From NCBI GenBank assembly GCA_948146395.1, contig OX411544.1:58829642-58893641 (forward strand): 64,000 nucleotides of DNA, read 5' to 3'. This stretch comes from Fragum whitleyi. Taxonomy: Eukaryota; Mollusca; Bivalvia; Cardiida; Cardiidae. The notes under the pieces are model-generated. The model saw nothing but the letters and a program-made list of their open reading frames with translations. It did no database searches and was not told the origin of the DNA. Shown here piece after piece: positions 34,703 through 45,580 of this stretch. The stretch's first letter is position 1. Every line of letters begins with the position of its first letter. Both the position numbers and the translations under genes were made by a program.

Positions 34703-37700
34703 TCATACTGCGGAACGCATTTCAAATGCTAGGTAAGTGAATTTAGCTAGATCATTGAGAATTACTGCAGAAGAACTACTCATCAACTGTATAAACTTTT
34801 GCTTTGTAGGCCACCTGCAGTAATAACGTGGAAGAAGATCAATTCTCATGCTTCTGTATTTTGGACAAATCAATATCAAATGGTATTCATCTTCAACGAC
34901 ATTCATTGAGCAAAGCTCACACAATCTATAGTCTCTAACTATATATTGTTATGACGACCCGTTTCAATAGATAACTTATGATCTGAGCATCTAAGTTTAG
35001 ATAAAGCGCGTCTATATTTACTGTTGCTAACAAGTGAAAGATAGATTTCCTTTTCAAAGTTAACTTTATAGAGACAATACGATGATAATTTGCTTGATGA
35101 ATGGATGTCGCCATACCACTGTTGTATATACTGATCTCGCATCCTCTGTATTAAAGCTGATACGTGTGCAGCATCTACATCAGACCTTTTCCATAAATAT
35201 TGGAAACCCATTTCGTTCAATATCTCTCTTATATTATTAAACCATGAGTTATAATTACTAGAGTCATCACAGTAATATTCATATAAAAATCTGTACATCA
35301 TAGAGTCTGGACGCGTTGTTATTCTAAACCAATATTTAACAGCTCTAATTTTGCGGATAACACTCATTGGAAAGCGTCCGAATTCACCATATAAAGCTAT
35401 GCTAGATACATTCTTGTTGAGTCCAAGAACACGTTTCATAAATCTTAAATGAATTTTTTCAACGTCTGGTGATTTGTGAAATCCCCACACTTCGGAGCCA
35501 TAGTTTAAAATTGGACCAACCATTGAATCAAATAATTTTACTTTGTCATCTATTTCAAACTCGATTTTGTTAAAAAGTGAAAAGAGAGAAAAAAGTGCAC
35601 GATTGCCTTGGTCAGATAAAGATTTCTGAGCTTGATAAAAACTTCCATTGCTAGAAAATGTTACACCCAAATATGTGAATCTCGTGACAACATCTAATCG
35701 TTTACCTTTGAAATAAATATCAGTTTTTTCAATCCGATTTCCTGGTTTAAAAACCATGACAACCGTTTTATCTGTATTTATTGTTATTCCCCATTTATCA
35801 CAATATTCTACTAATTGATTTATTAGGTTCTGCAGGCCCTGGGATGTGTAAGATAATAAAACTGTATCGTCTGCAAAAAGTAATATGAATATCTGTAAGT
35901 CATTAAGTGTAAACGCATCATCGTTGTTTAAAACTAAATTTTCATACATATCATTTATGAATAAGATAAATAGTAAAGGTGACAGAGGTTCACCCTGCTT
36001 TACACCGGAGTTACTCTCAAAAGAAATTGAGAGACGGCCATTGTTTCTAACACAACATTTGACATTCTGATATATTGCTCTTAACATTTTTACAATTTTC
36101 GAGGAAGTACCGCAAGTTAACAATTTTTGCCATATACCGTTTCGATAAACAAGATCAAACGCCTTTTTGAAATCTACGAACGAGCAAAACAGTTTCTTTT
36201 TTTCTTTCTTAACAACTTTTTCAATGATACTATTAAGAATGAAAATACAGTCAACAGTACTCCTGTCTTTTCGAAAACCAAACTGACAGTCGTGGATAAC
36301 ATTATTCTTCTCAGCCCATTTGCGTAAACGATTGTCTAATAAGATAGAAAATAGCTTTGAAAAAATACTAGTTAAGGTGATACCCCGATAATTATTAACA
36401 TCAGATAGATCTCCTTTTTTTGGTACGGGTACAATAACTCCGTGAGTCCAACTCTCTGGATAAAGGCTATTACAATAAATATGATTGAACAATTTACACA
36501 AAAATGGACTCAATGTAGTTTTGCACTCAATAAACATTTCAGGAAGCAAATTATCGATACCTGCACTCTTACCACGATTTAAACAATTAATGGCAGCTAT
36601 GACCTCATCAACAGAGAAATCTCGGTCGAGCTCATTGATGAATCTTGTATCGTTTTCGCTATCATTCAAAAAAGACTCTGTGTCATTATTGCTAAAAATA
36701 TCAATATTCGAGAAAAGTGTTTTAAAATGTTCAAAAATACTATCATCATCAATTTTACAAGATGATTCTTTAGACTTTATATTTTTTATTTCCTTCCAAA
36801 ATTTTGTAGGACAATTTTGAGATAAAAAATGTAGGCTGCGTTTTTGTTCGTTTTTGTATTTAGCTTTTGCACGTTTTTTCGCTGAACGATATCTTCTCTG
36901 GCATGTAATCATTAATTCACGGTTAGCCTGTGACTTACATTTTTTGAACGCTCGACTTGATATTCTCAACTCACGCCTAGCGGTCTCACACTCATAATTA
37001 AACCACGGGCTATTGAATTTTCGACCCTTAACATTTTTGAATGGTTTATTTCTTTTCGTACCAAAAGAATTGACTGCACAGTCACAGAAGTACTTTGAAA
37101 GCTCTTCGATGCCCGTGTCTAGATCTGTTTCATTATTTATTATTTGATTAATGACACTTTCCACAATATTTATGTTTGATTCAAATATATTGCAATAATC
37201 TTCAACATTTTCCCCTTTCCATTTTATCTTATTATTGGATACATTTTCAGGAAAGTAACTGGATCGTTGTCTTGAATCATCAATAATGCAAAAATTGTCC
37301 AGTGTTATTTGAATTGGAGTATGTGATGAACACGTTTGCAAACCATGTACAATAAAATTACTAATCAAAGGGAAAAGTTTACATGGAAAAATTGCATAGT
37401 CAATTAAACTACAGCCGACAGATGACATAAAAGTAAAATGACCATCCGACGCGTCATCTCCAACTCTACCATTAACAATTCTGAGACTGCTGTTTTTGCA
37501 TAACTGCAATAACTTCAATCCCGAATTGTTAACTGATTTATCTAGACTAGCTCTATGACTTTTTCCTTCTGGTAATAAATAGCAATCATTGCTTTCAAAA
37601 GAGTTCAAGTCTAACACTGAGTGATCTATCAAGTAATCAAATCTATCCCCACAACGTGCGTTTAAATCGCCCATTATGCAGAATTCACCAAGTTCTGAAT

Positions 37701-38134
37701 AGTTCATAAGTTTATTCTCTAACGTTTCAAAATAATCGATATTCTGTACTTCATAATATGGCGAAGAACATGGGGGAATGTATACAAAACATATGTAAAT
37801 ATCGTTTTCAATATTAAAAAAAATCGTGTTTAAGTTGAACCACGATATAACCACTGCTGTCCCTTTCCACAATGTTTATACCGCCTTTTAGCGAATGTTT
37901 ATATAATAATCCATGGCCTCTTTTTACGTTACTTCTTAAACTTTGAGGTCTCGGGATAAATATTCCTTCATGGCTATCAAAATTAAAATTGTCATCCTTT
38001 TTCTGCCAAGTTTCACACAAAAATATTAGGTCATTGTCTTTTACAATATCAAGAAAATCACAATCATTACAACAACTGCGCAATCCTTCAACATTCCAGG
38101 AAATGATGTTAAGCGCCTGCTTTCCTCGAATGTG
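34703..38134 (-). pseudogene. LINE ORF2 (AP endonuclease + reverse transcriptase), frameshifted
   Basis: Replication enzyme of the LINE: it nicks the target and copies element RNA there. The endonuclease starts at about 38110 (IISWNVEGL, then LCETW), crosses a frameshift in a run of A/T near 37820, and continues with IMGDLNARCGDRFDYL. RT motifs follow in the 977-codon frame: IVPVPKKGDLSDVNNYRGI, QFGFRKDRST, FVDFKKAFD, GVKQGEPLSPLLF and the FADD catalytic box (~35865-35880). The frame ends at 34939; a second frameshift leads to a C-x2-C-x-H-x-C knuckle (CELCSMNVVEDEYH, ending ICPKY). ORF2 is in the same frame as the end of ORF1, separated by one TAA, and has no ATG before the endonuclease begins. 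No RNase H domain is visible. Confidence 0.85.
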
Positions 38135-39445
38135 TTAATCACTATTACTAGTAGGGTCATATAACTTATTGTTGATATAAAGTTTGTCACGTACCAAAAC
38201 TGCTTTGTTCCCATTTTTACGTGCCTCAAACATGATCGGATAAAGTAACTTACGTTTTGCTTGTATTTCAGGAGGAAATTGCTCCGTCACATTATAAGGG
38301 GTGTCCCGTAAATTTATGTCTCGGAGAGAATTTTTCACTATAGTTTTAGACCTTGTATCTTTGAATTTTACAACGATTTGCCTTATTTTACCATGAACTT
38401 TTCCACCAATCCTGTGGGCTCTATCGATTGAGATATTTATTTTTGGCTCGTCAATTTTCAAAACTTCTTCGCAAAATTAAAAAATTAGATCTTCACAATT
38501 TTCTGATGACCCGGCCGAATTACCTGGTTGAACGAAATTCACGTGACTACTAACTGATGACCCGGTCGAATCGGTGAGTTGAATTGGCTCCACGTGATTA
38601 CTGTCGCTGTCGTGACTGGATGAAGTATTTAAAGCAGTTGTACCGTTAAGCTCGGGTAAACCAAAAAACAACAAATTGTCCCGCATTGATCTACATTTTA
38701 AGTCAATAAGATCATCCTTCAGTGAATTCTTTTCTCGCATTATTTTCGAATTGGCCTTCTCAAGATCAGACACTTTTAACTCTAAATTTTTCACAGAATC
38801 TGAGGTTTTTTGCATATTATTGGTAACATCGTCATATTTGTCACTTATGAAAACCTGGCTATTTTCTAAACCCTGCAGCTTTTTCTCCATCTCGTCTAAT
38901 CTGTTTGTAATCGAATTGACTTTAAGTGAAATAGAGTCTAACTGCTTTAATTTACCATTCATATTTTCAAGTTTAAAGTCCAAACTCTCAAGACGTGATA
39001 GTATAGTCTGCAATGTATCACTGCTACCCTGCTGTACAGCTACATGGGGAGAGTTGGGGTAGACAGGTGATGCTGGATTCATCCCCATGAAAGGCTGTGA
39101 GTGTGGGTATTGATATACAGGGGGTAACGAATATGACTGGTTAGTTAAAGGAGTTTGACAGATCTGGCTCGCCGTGTTTGCTGGATCGACATGTTGACTG
39201 TAATGACTAACAGACTGACTAGACTGTATAACGGGTTGACTAGACTGTATAACGGGCTGATTAGGCAACTGGGGTTGTGCAATGTTTTGTTGATTAAAGT
39301 TCATACCTTGCTGTGAATTGTTACTGTTACTGTTTTTACTTGTGTTTTTATTGGACGCCATGTTTGATTGTCGCTTGTTTTGACCTTTGTTTTGTTCCGC
39401 TGATGAAATTTCATCTGCTGTGCGTTTCTTTTTCCGTGCACCCAT
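38135..39445 (-). pseudogene. LINE ORF1 (coiled coil, nucleic-acid binding), frameshifted
   Basis: The first frame (39445-38477, 322 codons) starts MGARKKKRTADE, a basic N-terminus. A Gln/Ser/Asn/Pro-rich stretch (residues ~20-140) follows, then a coiled-coil-like heptad region at ~150-255 (LESLDFKLENMNGKLKQLDS and on). It runs out in a T-rich stretch at ~38470. The next frame (38461-38135, 108 codons) supplies the RNA-binding-type C-terminus: ISIDRAHRIGGKVHGKIRQI, FPPEIQAKRKLLYPI and a YDPTSNSD end. This layout matches L1-like ORF1 proteins, which coat element RNA in ribonucleoprotein particles. A single indel in the A/T run accounts for the split. Confidence 0.8.
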
Positions 39446-39481
39446 TTAATACTTGTGTAATATCCTAGGACATCGATTTGG

Positions 39482-39967
39482 CTGTACCCACATATATTTA
39501 CGGTTGATACTGTCCATGGTAACACTGGTTACACAATTTATTTTCAATTTGTCATCACAGTGAAAAATTTTATGTCCGCCATTATTGACGCATGCCAGTA
39601 CCACGGCGCCATCTTTTCTCCACAGGCACAAGGGGAGCATTCACCAGAGTAGACGATTTCATTGTGTATTATGCAGTAAGACATATGGTCAAAATTTCTT
39701 GAATAAACACGTACAAACCGTTCACCAAAATTACATCTGTTATGCAACAAGTGTTCACAGACTTTTTATGCAAAACAAGGTTTAGCTTGCCACACTGTGT
39801 CTGTCCACGATAGTGCAAAATCTTAGTATAAATGTAATCAGTGCAACAAAAAGTCTTTTTATGATAAAACCTATTACATTGGGCACATAAACAAACATGT
39901 ATGTATCAAACCATTTTCTTGTAGGAAATACAAAACATGTAAGTATATTGGAATGAAAACGAATTAA
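39482..39967 (+). pseudogene. Degenerate C2H2 zinc-finger block (3' part)
   Basis: At least four fingers in changing frames. One at 39550 onward begins CHHSEKFYVRHY, with the second Cys lost and a stop after it. One at 39663-39725 (CVLCSKTYGQN...HVQTVH) has an 11-residue instead of a 12-residue spacing. One at 39743-39808 has the exact C-x2-C-x12-H-x4-H pattern (CNKC...HTVSVH). One at 39833-39898 (CNQC...HINKH) has a 13-residue spacing and is followed by CIKPFSC, a linker-like stretch. Two frameshifts and at least one stop (before YKCNQC) break the run; the last frame stops at 39965-39967. Finger spacing and the recurring VQTVH/VSVH endings show they were one array. Confidence 0.7.
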
Positions 39968-40744
39968 TTTATGTGCGCTAAGTAGTGATATTACGTCTAG
40001 CAATGTTTATTCTCCTGATGACGTTACGTTAATTACGCCAAAATGACGTGATGTTTCCAGCGGCGGAGTCAAATAGAAACATTTGATATTGCCGCACAGT
40101 AAGAATGTAAAGATGTAGCTGTGACATTTCCATGTAGGTTTTTTTTTTGTAAAAGGCATTATCCGAAATACCAAAATAGAGTATATTATTTTAAAGAATT
40201 AATTCTATTTTCTTAAAACTAAATGCAAATATAACTCAGTCTAAAACATCATGTGCGGAAAAAATGTACATAGGATTGTGCCGTCAGTCAAGATGTGTGT
40301 TTACTATTTTTACATGCAAAATTTTCTTTAACAGCATAAATGTGACAAGATGCACGGATCAAAACCAAGTCTTCGAAAAGTATCTAATGTGACTAGCCTT
40401 TACGACTTTCGTACTGACAGACTACAGCAAATACAGTTTCAATTTCAGTCTGATTTAGTGAAAGAAAAGAAGAACTTCTACCTAGAGTATTGTTTATACA
40501 TGTATTACTTACGGAACCGTAACCAAGAACTCAGGCGTAGACCGTAAAGCGACAAACTGTGTCTGTGCAATCAGTGCAAAATAGAACGGAAAACAAAGAC
40601 CTTTGATTTTGTTAAAGAAAAACAACTTGAAACAAGTTGGCAAAATCTCACACAAAAGCCCATTACAATGCTGGTTGTCAAAGTATGAAAGAAAACCCAA
40701 AAGAATAATTAGAAAATTAAGCTATGTAGAGTAACATTTTCTGT
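39968..40744. other. No gene seen
   Basis: AT-rich sequence downstream of the zinc-finger block; open frames of 63-65 codons lack motifs. Confidence 0.4.
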
Positions 40745-41230
40745 ACACTTCAGTCCGTAATTATGGGAGGAACATAACGCCCAAGCTTCAAGTCAATCGG
40801 ACATACGGTGAGTTATGCTCCGGACAAAGGAGTGAATGTCACCCGTCCGTCGGACGTCGGACGCCATGTGTGATCACGGAATTCTTGTGACAGAAGTACA
40901 ACAATCGCAAGGCCGAAGAGAACCCTTAGGTCATAGACATGTCGTTAAATCAGTTAAAAGGGGTCGCGGTCATCAGACGATCAATGTACGGTGTTGTGCT
41001 TGGAAATCTTTACCGCATCATCCTATTGTAACCGCTGTCACCATACGGGGACATGCGACGGTTGTCGCGAAGATCGCGATTTTTGAATATGTTGTTTGTT
41101 TGACTATGGTATAATTATATTATAAAAACACCGTCAGGTCGACGGTGATTATACACGTTAAATTTTCAACGTGCAAGGTGTGAGCGTTTCACTACAACGG
41201 CGTTACGCCGTAGGAGGGACGGCGCACTCA
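40745..41230. other. GC-richer island of unknown nature
   Basis: Contains CCGTCCGTCGGACGTCGGAC near 40845, then a stretch with many CG dinucleotides. Two short palindromes follow: CACCGTC.GG.CGACGGTG at ~41131-41150 and an ACGGCGTTACGCCGT at ~41198-41215. CAAGTCAATCGGACATACGG at 40790 looks like an old repeat unit. A 92-codon frame (40836-41114) has no motif and is not called. Confidence 0.4.
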
Positions 41231-42734
41231 CCTTGTATATAAAGCTGATGTCAAATCATTACTGTTAGTTAGGATTTCGAAAGTTAAACTTAAACTATGG
41301 ATTTATGTGGTTTGTGATTTTGGATTTATGTTGTGAATAAAATGCTAAAACTTTAACATTCTTAAATTCTTACTCCAAAAAAGTAAAACATGTTTTCAAA
41401 AGGTTTCTCATTGTGGCGGATAAGAGTTTTTAAATAAAATCATACAGTCTTCTTAAAACCATATCAAAACCGTAAAATATTCGCCACAACGGTCGTAAGG
41501 TGTACAGTAGATCTAAGTAAATCATGTCATCGTCTCCAAAGGGGATGCCCATTTACCATGCAGCCACATCAGCTAGTCTTGTGATAGGTTTAGAAATATT
41601 TCGAGCACAGCACAATTTTGTGTTCACATTCGTCGTAGAAAAACGTACAATATCAAATGTATCGTACGATTTTTTTAAAAAAATATTTATATTTCCCTAC
41701 ATCTTTATCCTGGTTAAATACATGAGTCTCAGAATAAAAACGCATCTCTATGAAACTAACGAGGGTGTAGATTAATTTGGAAGTAATTGTTGATTGATTA
41801 TGAGCTGCAGTGACAGGTTAATTTGACTTTTTTTTAAATAATAGCCATTTGTTGTTTTACCAACTTGAATTTCTCAATAATATGGTTGTACCTTTTGATC
41901 ATGTGGCGTTATTAAACATATATTGACTAATTTCTAACGATGTGGTAATATAGTTAACTATGAGTTTCCAGATTGTTTTTTTTTTTTTGTCTTTTTTTTT
42001 TTTTTTTTGTCTGACGTGTTACCATTTTTTATTTGTTGGAAAGTATTTTCATTGAAGAAAGTATTGACATAGATTAATTTTAATCGAAGATGATTGTGTC
42101 CCGATTTATAGATATCGCAGTTTGTCCGAAATTGACAAAGAACTGAAAAATATTTTATAAAGCAATAACAGTATTCAGAGAATTGAATACTATTCAACCT
42201 GAAATGTTGAATCGTTATTCTTAATTAATACAACTACCTACGACCAACAGTGGATTATGTATATTTCTCGTATAAATTCGCGTTTTCATATGGTTTGGCT
42301 TCACATAAACTTTAGTAGATAATCACATATTAACACACCAGCAATACTCTTCTTCAATTAACCAATATACCATCTTCAATTAACCATGTCTTTGGAAAAA
42401 AATAAATATTCACTAAAAATGACTTAACCGTGGACCATCATTGTTATAAGAGGCAAATACGAAGAACACAATACAACTTCATCTGAAACAACCGACACTT
42501 GACAAGAGTTTACTTTCTTTATAATCAAATAGCCATTTAAAAGATTTTCTTCATAAATGAATTTATTTCAAGTTTAACATTCATGATAAGTGAAGATCAA
42601 GACAAAGAGGTAGCGCAAAGTGCAATGAAAATAGTTTACTTAGTCTGGGGTGATCCATTTTAAATTCATTCAATGAATTCTCCAAAATTACGAACATTCC
42701 ATACGACATGTGTATTATTTTACAAAAACTACCT
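41231..42734. other. No gene seen; poly-T
   Basis: AT-rich with a T-tract interrupted by single bases at 41975-42010. No gene supported. Confidence 0.4.
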
Positions 42735-42830
42735 ATATAATCATAGCAAACCAACAAACAAAATTATTGACAACCATTTTACAGTAACATCGTTAAACAC
42801 CAGTGATTTTGTTAGGCGGAAACAGAGTAA
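42735..42830. repeat. Inverted copy of 31590-31665
   Basis: CATAGCAAACCAACA, GACAACCATTTTACAGTAAC and ATCGTTAAACACCAGTGA are the complement of the sequence upstream of the zinc-finger pseudogene. It abuts the foldback element that follows. Confidence 0.7.
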
Positions 42831-42850
42831 GAAAAACTAGCTCAGTAGAT

Positions 42851-43450
42851 TTATATCTTTTACAGTAAATAACGGCTAAAAAATCTTAATTTTTGAGAAT
42901 GGCGAATCATTCTCAAAAATTCAGATATTTCAGCCGTTATTGAAGAATCTAAGGATATTTATATCATGATTCGAATGTTTCAGGGCAGTGACATAAACGA
43001 GTACCGTTGGCGACGTCGAATGTTTTCACTCAAAGTTTCGAGGGCTAACGCCATTTTAACTGACGTCATCGTGTTTTTCCAAGGGTTTACCGTAATTGTT
43101 AGTATAGTCCGTCTATGTACATCCGAGGTTGATCGTGAGATTGGCCGAGTGGTGTTCCGAATGGATCAACCTCGGATGTACATAGACTGACTATCTTTAA
43201 GAATAACGGGAAACCCTTGGAAAAAAACTCGATGACGTCAGTTAAAATGGCATTAGCCTTCGAAACTTTGAGTGAAAACATTTGACGTCGCCATCGCTAC
43301 TCGTTTAAGTCACTGACGTGAAACCATCGTATCCTACTATCTTTAGATTCTTAAATAACGGATGAAAAATCTTAAGTTTTGAGAATGATTCTTCATTTTC
43401 AAAAATAAGATTGTTCAGCCGTTATTTACTGTAACAGGTATAAATCTTAA
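42851..43450. mobile_element. ~600-bp foldback element with nested hairpins
   Basis: Two ~285 bp arms are inverse complements about a centre near 43150 (CATCCGAGGTTGATC pairs with GATCAACCTCGGATG; TTTTCACTCAAAGTTTCGA with its complement; TGACGTCAT with ATGACGTCA). Each arm end carries its own hairpin, AATAACGGCT...AGCCGTTATT, with AATCTTAATTTTTGAGAATG-type stems. Both arms give the same peptide (MFSLKVS.ANAILTDVI) from opposite strands, which is purely the palindrome. Arm identity is roughly 80-85% by eye. No transposase. Confidence 0.8.
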
Positions 43451-43559
43451 GATAGTGCCAGTTGTTTCCGCGCTAGTTTTTAAATCGGGCACCGATTTAT
43501 ATACACCGTTTTCCAGAAATCACATCAGTTGTCTAGACGTTACATTTTTACCCTTATCC

Positions 43560-44150
43560 GCTGAGCAATGTGTTCGAGCAAAACTATGTGTTTTCAAACA
43601 CCGTAGAAACGGCCTTTCAGTCACAATCTACAAACTTTTTTTTATATCTTATTTACTCTTGCGACAAATAAAGAAGAGGCTATTACAAAATTTGATGTAA
43701 TTTTCGCTTTTGGTAATTACCAGTTTGTATTTTCAGTGTTTATAACATGATTTTCGATTGAGTAAAGGAGTTGAAACGTACAATAGGTTAACTGTATAAT
43801 ACATATGTAGCAGTTACAATATTACTGCTCTGATTTTTTTCTCGAACGGTCAATTACCAATTGTAGGGCTGACAACCAATAAAATTCTGTTATGATTCTC
43901 ACGTGGTCAAAACCCACGCTTACCGAGACTGGACACTTACATTTTGCGTGTTATCCATTGAGCTATTTGTTCAAGACAAACAACGCAGAAACGGCTTTTT
44001 TTCAGTTACAATCTACATGTTTTTAATCTCCTTCACCTTTGCGACAAAAAAAGGAATAGGCTTATACATAATTTGATGTAATTTTCGTTTTAAGTAATTA
44101 CCAATTAGTATTTTACAGCGTTTTTTACAAGCTTTTCGGTTGAGTAAAGG
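43560..44150 (+). repeat. Direct repeat, two ~200-bp copies
   Basis: 43560-43770 and 43955-44150 share, in order, a TTGAGC/CTGAGCAATGTGTTC-like block, AGAAACGGCC, CAGT.ACAATCTACA, TTTGCGACAAA, TAATTTGATGTAATTTTCG, TAATTACCA.TT.GTATTTT and TTTTCG.TTGAGTAAAGGA. Diverged. Between them is unrelated sequence. Confidence 0.7.
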
Positions 44151-44155
44151 AATAG

Positions 44156-44523
44156 CGTATAGCGACTGTACTATAAATAGAATTCTTATCTCGCAGACCG
44201 ATTATATAATCTGGTAACTGCCCGGATGTCATACAAACAAAGCTGTTGTATGATATACAGATAGAGGCGGATTACACAGACAGATCGATTAACCCGGATT
44301 AATGATGGAGACAAATGCATCAAAATCAAAATCGGAGGGTGTGAAGCATTGTTGTTACGGGACTTGTTTCCTCATTCCTCCTTTCTCTCCGTTTTCCTTC
44401 GTCTCGAGTTCTTTCTTCATTTGTCGTCTGTTGGAATCGTCTGCTTCTATAGTTGACATGGTTTATACCAAGTCTATTTTTAGCACATATTTCTTTGCCA
44501 TTGCGTTGATTTTGATCGGTTTA
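44156..44523. other. No gene seen
   Basis: No feature recognised; a 74-codon frame (44302-44526) runs into the adjoining SINE and has no family signature. Confidence 0.35.
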
Positions 44524-44778
44524 TAAGGCTTTACGCCGTTTTCGACTGGTGTGGTCGTATTGAGCGGCTGGAGCACCTAACCATGGATTCCTATTTTTTC
44601 TCATACCAGTACTACCACAACACCCATGCCCAGCCTCCATCTGCTCCATCACATAGGTTCGCGATATCAAACCATTGTTGGGCGACATTTTTGTCTGAAA
44701 GGGTATTTGCCGCGGCCGAGCATCGAACCCGGGACCTCTCAAACGAGAGGCAGGTGCGTTACAAACTGCGCAAAGGCC
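44524..44778 (-). mobile_element. SINE copy, diverged
   Basis: Minus-strand copy of the 25011 SINE family. It has a tRNA-like head with the B box GGTTCGATGCTC, the body with CAATGGTTTGATATCGC and GTGATGGAGCAGATGG, and the end segment ACGGCGTAAAGCC. It is more diverged than the 25011 and 31139 copies and lacks a CAAT tail. Confidence 0.7.
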
Positions 44779-44810
44779 TAGGATTACCGTTACGTTTTGA
44801 TAAACCGTCG

Positions 44811-44877
44811 GTGTTGTTATAAAATATCGTAACTACGGCTTTACCCAAGCCGTAGTTACGAGATTTTATAACAACAC
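44811..44877. repeat. Hairpin palindrome
   Basis: GTGTTGTTATAAAATATCGT then AACTACGGCTT pair with AAGCCGTAGTT and ACGAGATTTTATAACAACAC around TACCC. The arms are ~31 bp, nearly perfect. TCGTAACT.C.GCTT is also the core of the hairpin in the 9.74-10.08 kb MITE. Confidence 0.8.
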
Positions 44878-44885
44878 CTACGAAA

Positions 44886-45414
44886 TATTGTTTGTCCGAT
44901 ATTGCGTCATTGTTAACTGGATAAAATCGTTCCCCATTGTGTTCTAACTTTAAGCTCTCTGCGCGAAGAAGGGCTTTTCCAGCCCACTGGACCAAGGCTA
45001 AATAATTTTGTTGAAATTTCATGTGCAATTTGTGGCATCTCAACTGTTACTGAGCCTATACACTGCAGAGACATGACCGGGATTTGCCATTATCTGCCTC
45101 TGTATAAATGCTTCCCTCAGGCGTCAAATTGATGCCGGTTCTACCCCCTTGACGTCTTACCGTATAGCGCAGTTGGTAGCATGATAGATAATCAATCTTA
45201 GTTGAACTGGCTTCAGTCCCAAGTTGAATGGAAATATTTTGTGACATATCTCTCAAGTTGAGTGGATATAATTCGATGTCCTCGAAAAGGAGTGTTAAGA
45301 CAAAAACTCACAAATTGGGCAAATATTTTACTAACTTCTATTGTCCAAATTTGAGCACTTTTGATTGACGAACTATAACGCTATCCCAGCCTCTCATTGT
45401 TGCCCGATTTACAG
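44886..45414. other. No gene seen; tRNA-like remnant
   Basis: At 45155-45225, TACCGTATAGCGCAGTTGG followed by TAGCATGATAGATAATC resembles a SINE tRNA head, but the B-box position (GGCTTCAGTCCC) is degenerate. Nothing else recognised. Confidence 0.35.
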
Positions 45415-45580
45415 TGCTGACAGCACTTTGATTTTACACTGTTTCCGCCTAACAAAATGCACAATTTTGTTACCTGACCATCCGCCTTACATACATCCTA
45501 GGTCTGCTGCAATTTACGGAAATAGCCGAGTGATGTTTCGAATGAGATATCCTTGTCTTACACATGTCAAATATTCTATA
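45415..45580. repeat. Inverted copy of 31468-31585
   Basis: CATCCGCCTTACATACATCC, CAATTTACGGAAATAGCCGA and GTGATGTTTCGAATGA are the complement of the sequence at 31505-31585. The adjoining GAGATATCCTTGTCTTACAC is present in the same orientation as at 31470, so part of the unit is flipped relative to the rest. Confidence 0.65.

Larger units (their letters stand above)
34510..39481 (-). mobile_element. LINE (non-LTR retrotransposon), near full length
   Basis: Two-ORF element read on the minus strand, about 4.97 kb. The 3' end is a short tail of TTGAC repeats (34510-34526) rather than poly-A. CTGTACC is present immediately outside both ends (34503-34509 and 39482-39488), a likely short target duplication. 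With those limits the 5' untranslated part is only ~36 bp, so the copy may be slightly 5'-truncated. AP-type endonuclease, RT and no RNase H are seen; clade not assigned. At least three frameshifts make it inactive as read. It is inserted antisense into a zinc-finger exon. Confidence 0.8.
31746..39967 (+). pseudogene. C2H2 zinc-finger gene, split by a LINE
   Basis: Four small exons are visible. Exon 1 (31746-31760, ATG start, MAVDL, then GTAAG); exon 2 (32077-32163, TTTGCAG before, GTATGT after, acidic with DEFVEEFV); exon 3 (33562-33657, includes DEEVFIKESYQDG, then GTACGC); exon 4 starts at 34444 after AATAG. All junctions are phase 0. The conceptual protein is an acidic N-terminal region of 61 residues followed by a stop (33643-33645) and, in exon 4, a second stop (34480-34482) just before KCDDHRNC, a zinc-finger start. 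The LINE (34510-39481) interrupts there; degenerate fingers continue to 39967. Stops plus frameshifts argue for a dead gene, although a 61-residue product of exons 1-3 is not excluded. Zinc-finger proteins of this kind normally bind DNA in the nucleus. The exon structure is inferred; no transcript evidence is available. Confidence 0.6.

Noticed and set aside
38676..39062. 128-codon plus-strand frame
   Set aside because: Antisense shadow of LINE ORF1's coiled-coil region.
34510..39481. Retrovirus-like or LTR element
   Set aside because: No LTRs, protease, RNase H or integrase; the AP endonuclease before RT and the short repeat tail mark a LINE.
42966..43281. Pair of similar peptides on opposite strands
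   Set aside because: They are the two arms of the foldback element; the similarity is a consequence of the inverted repeat.
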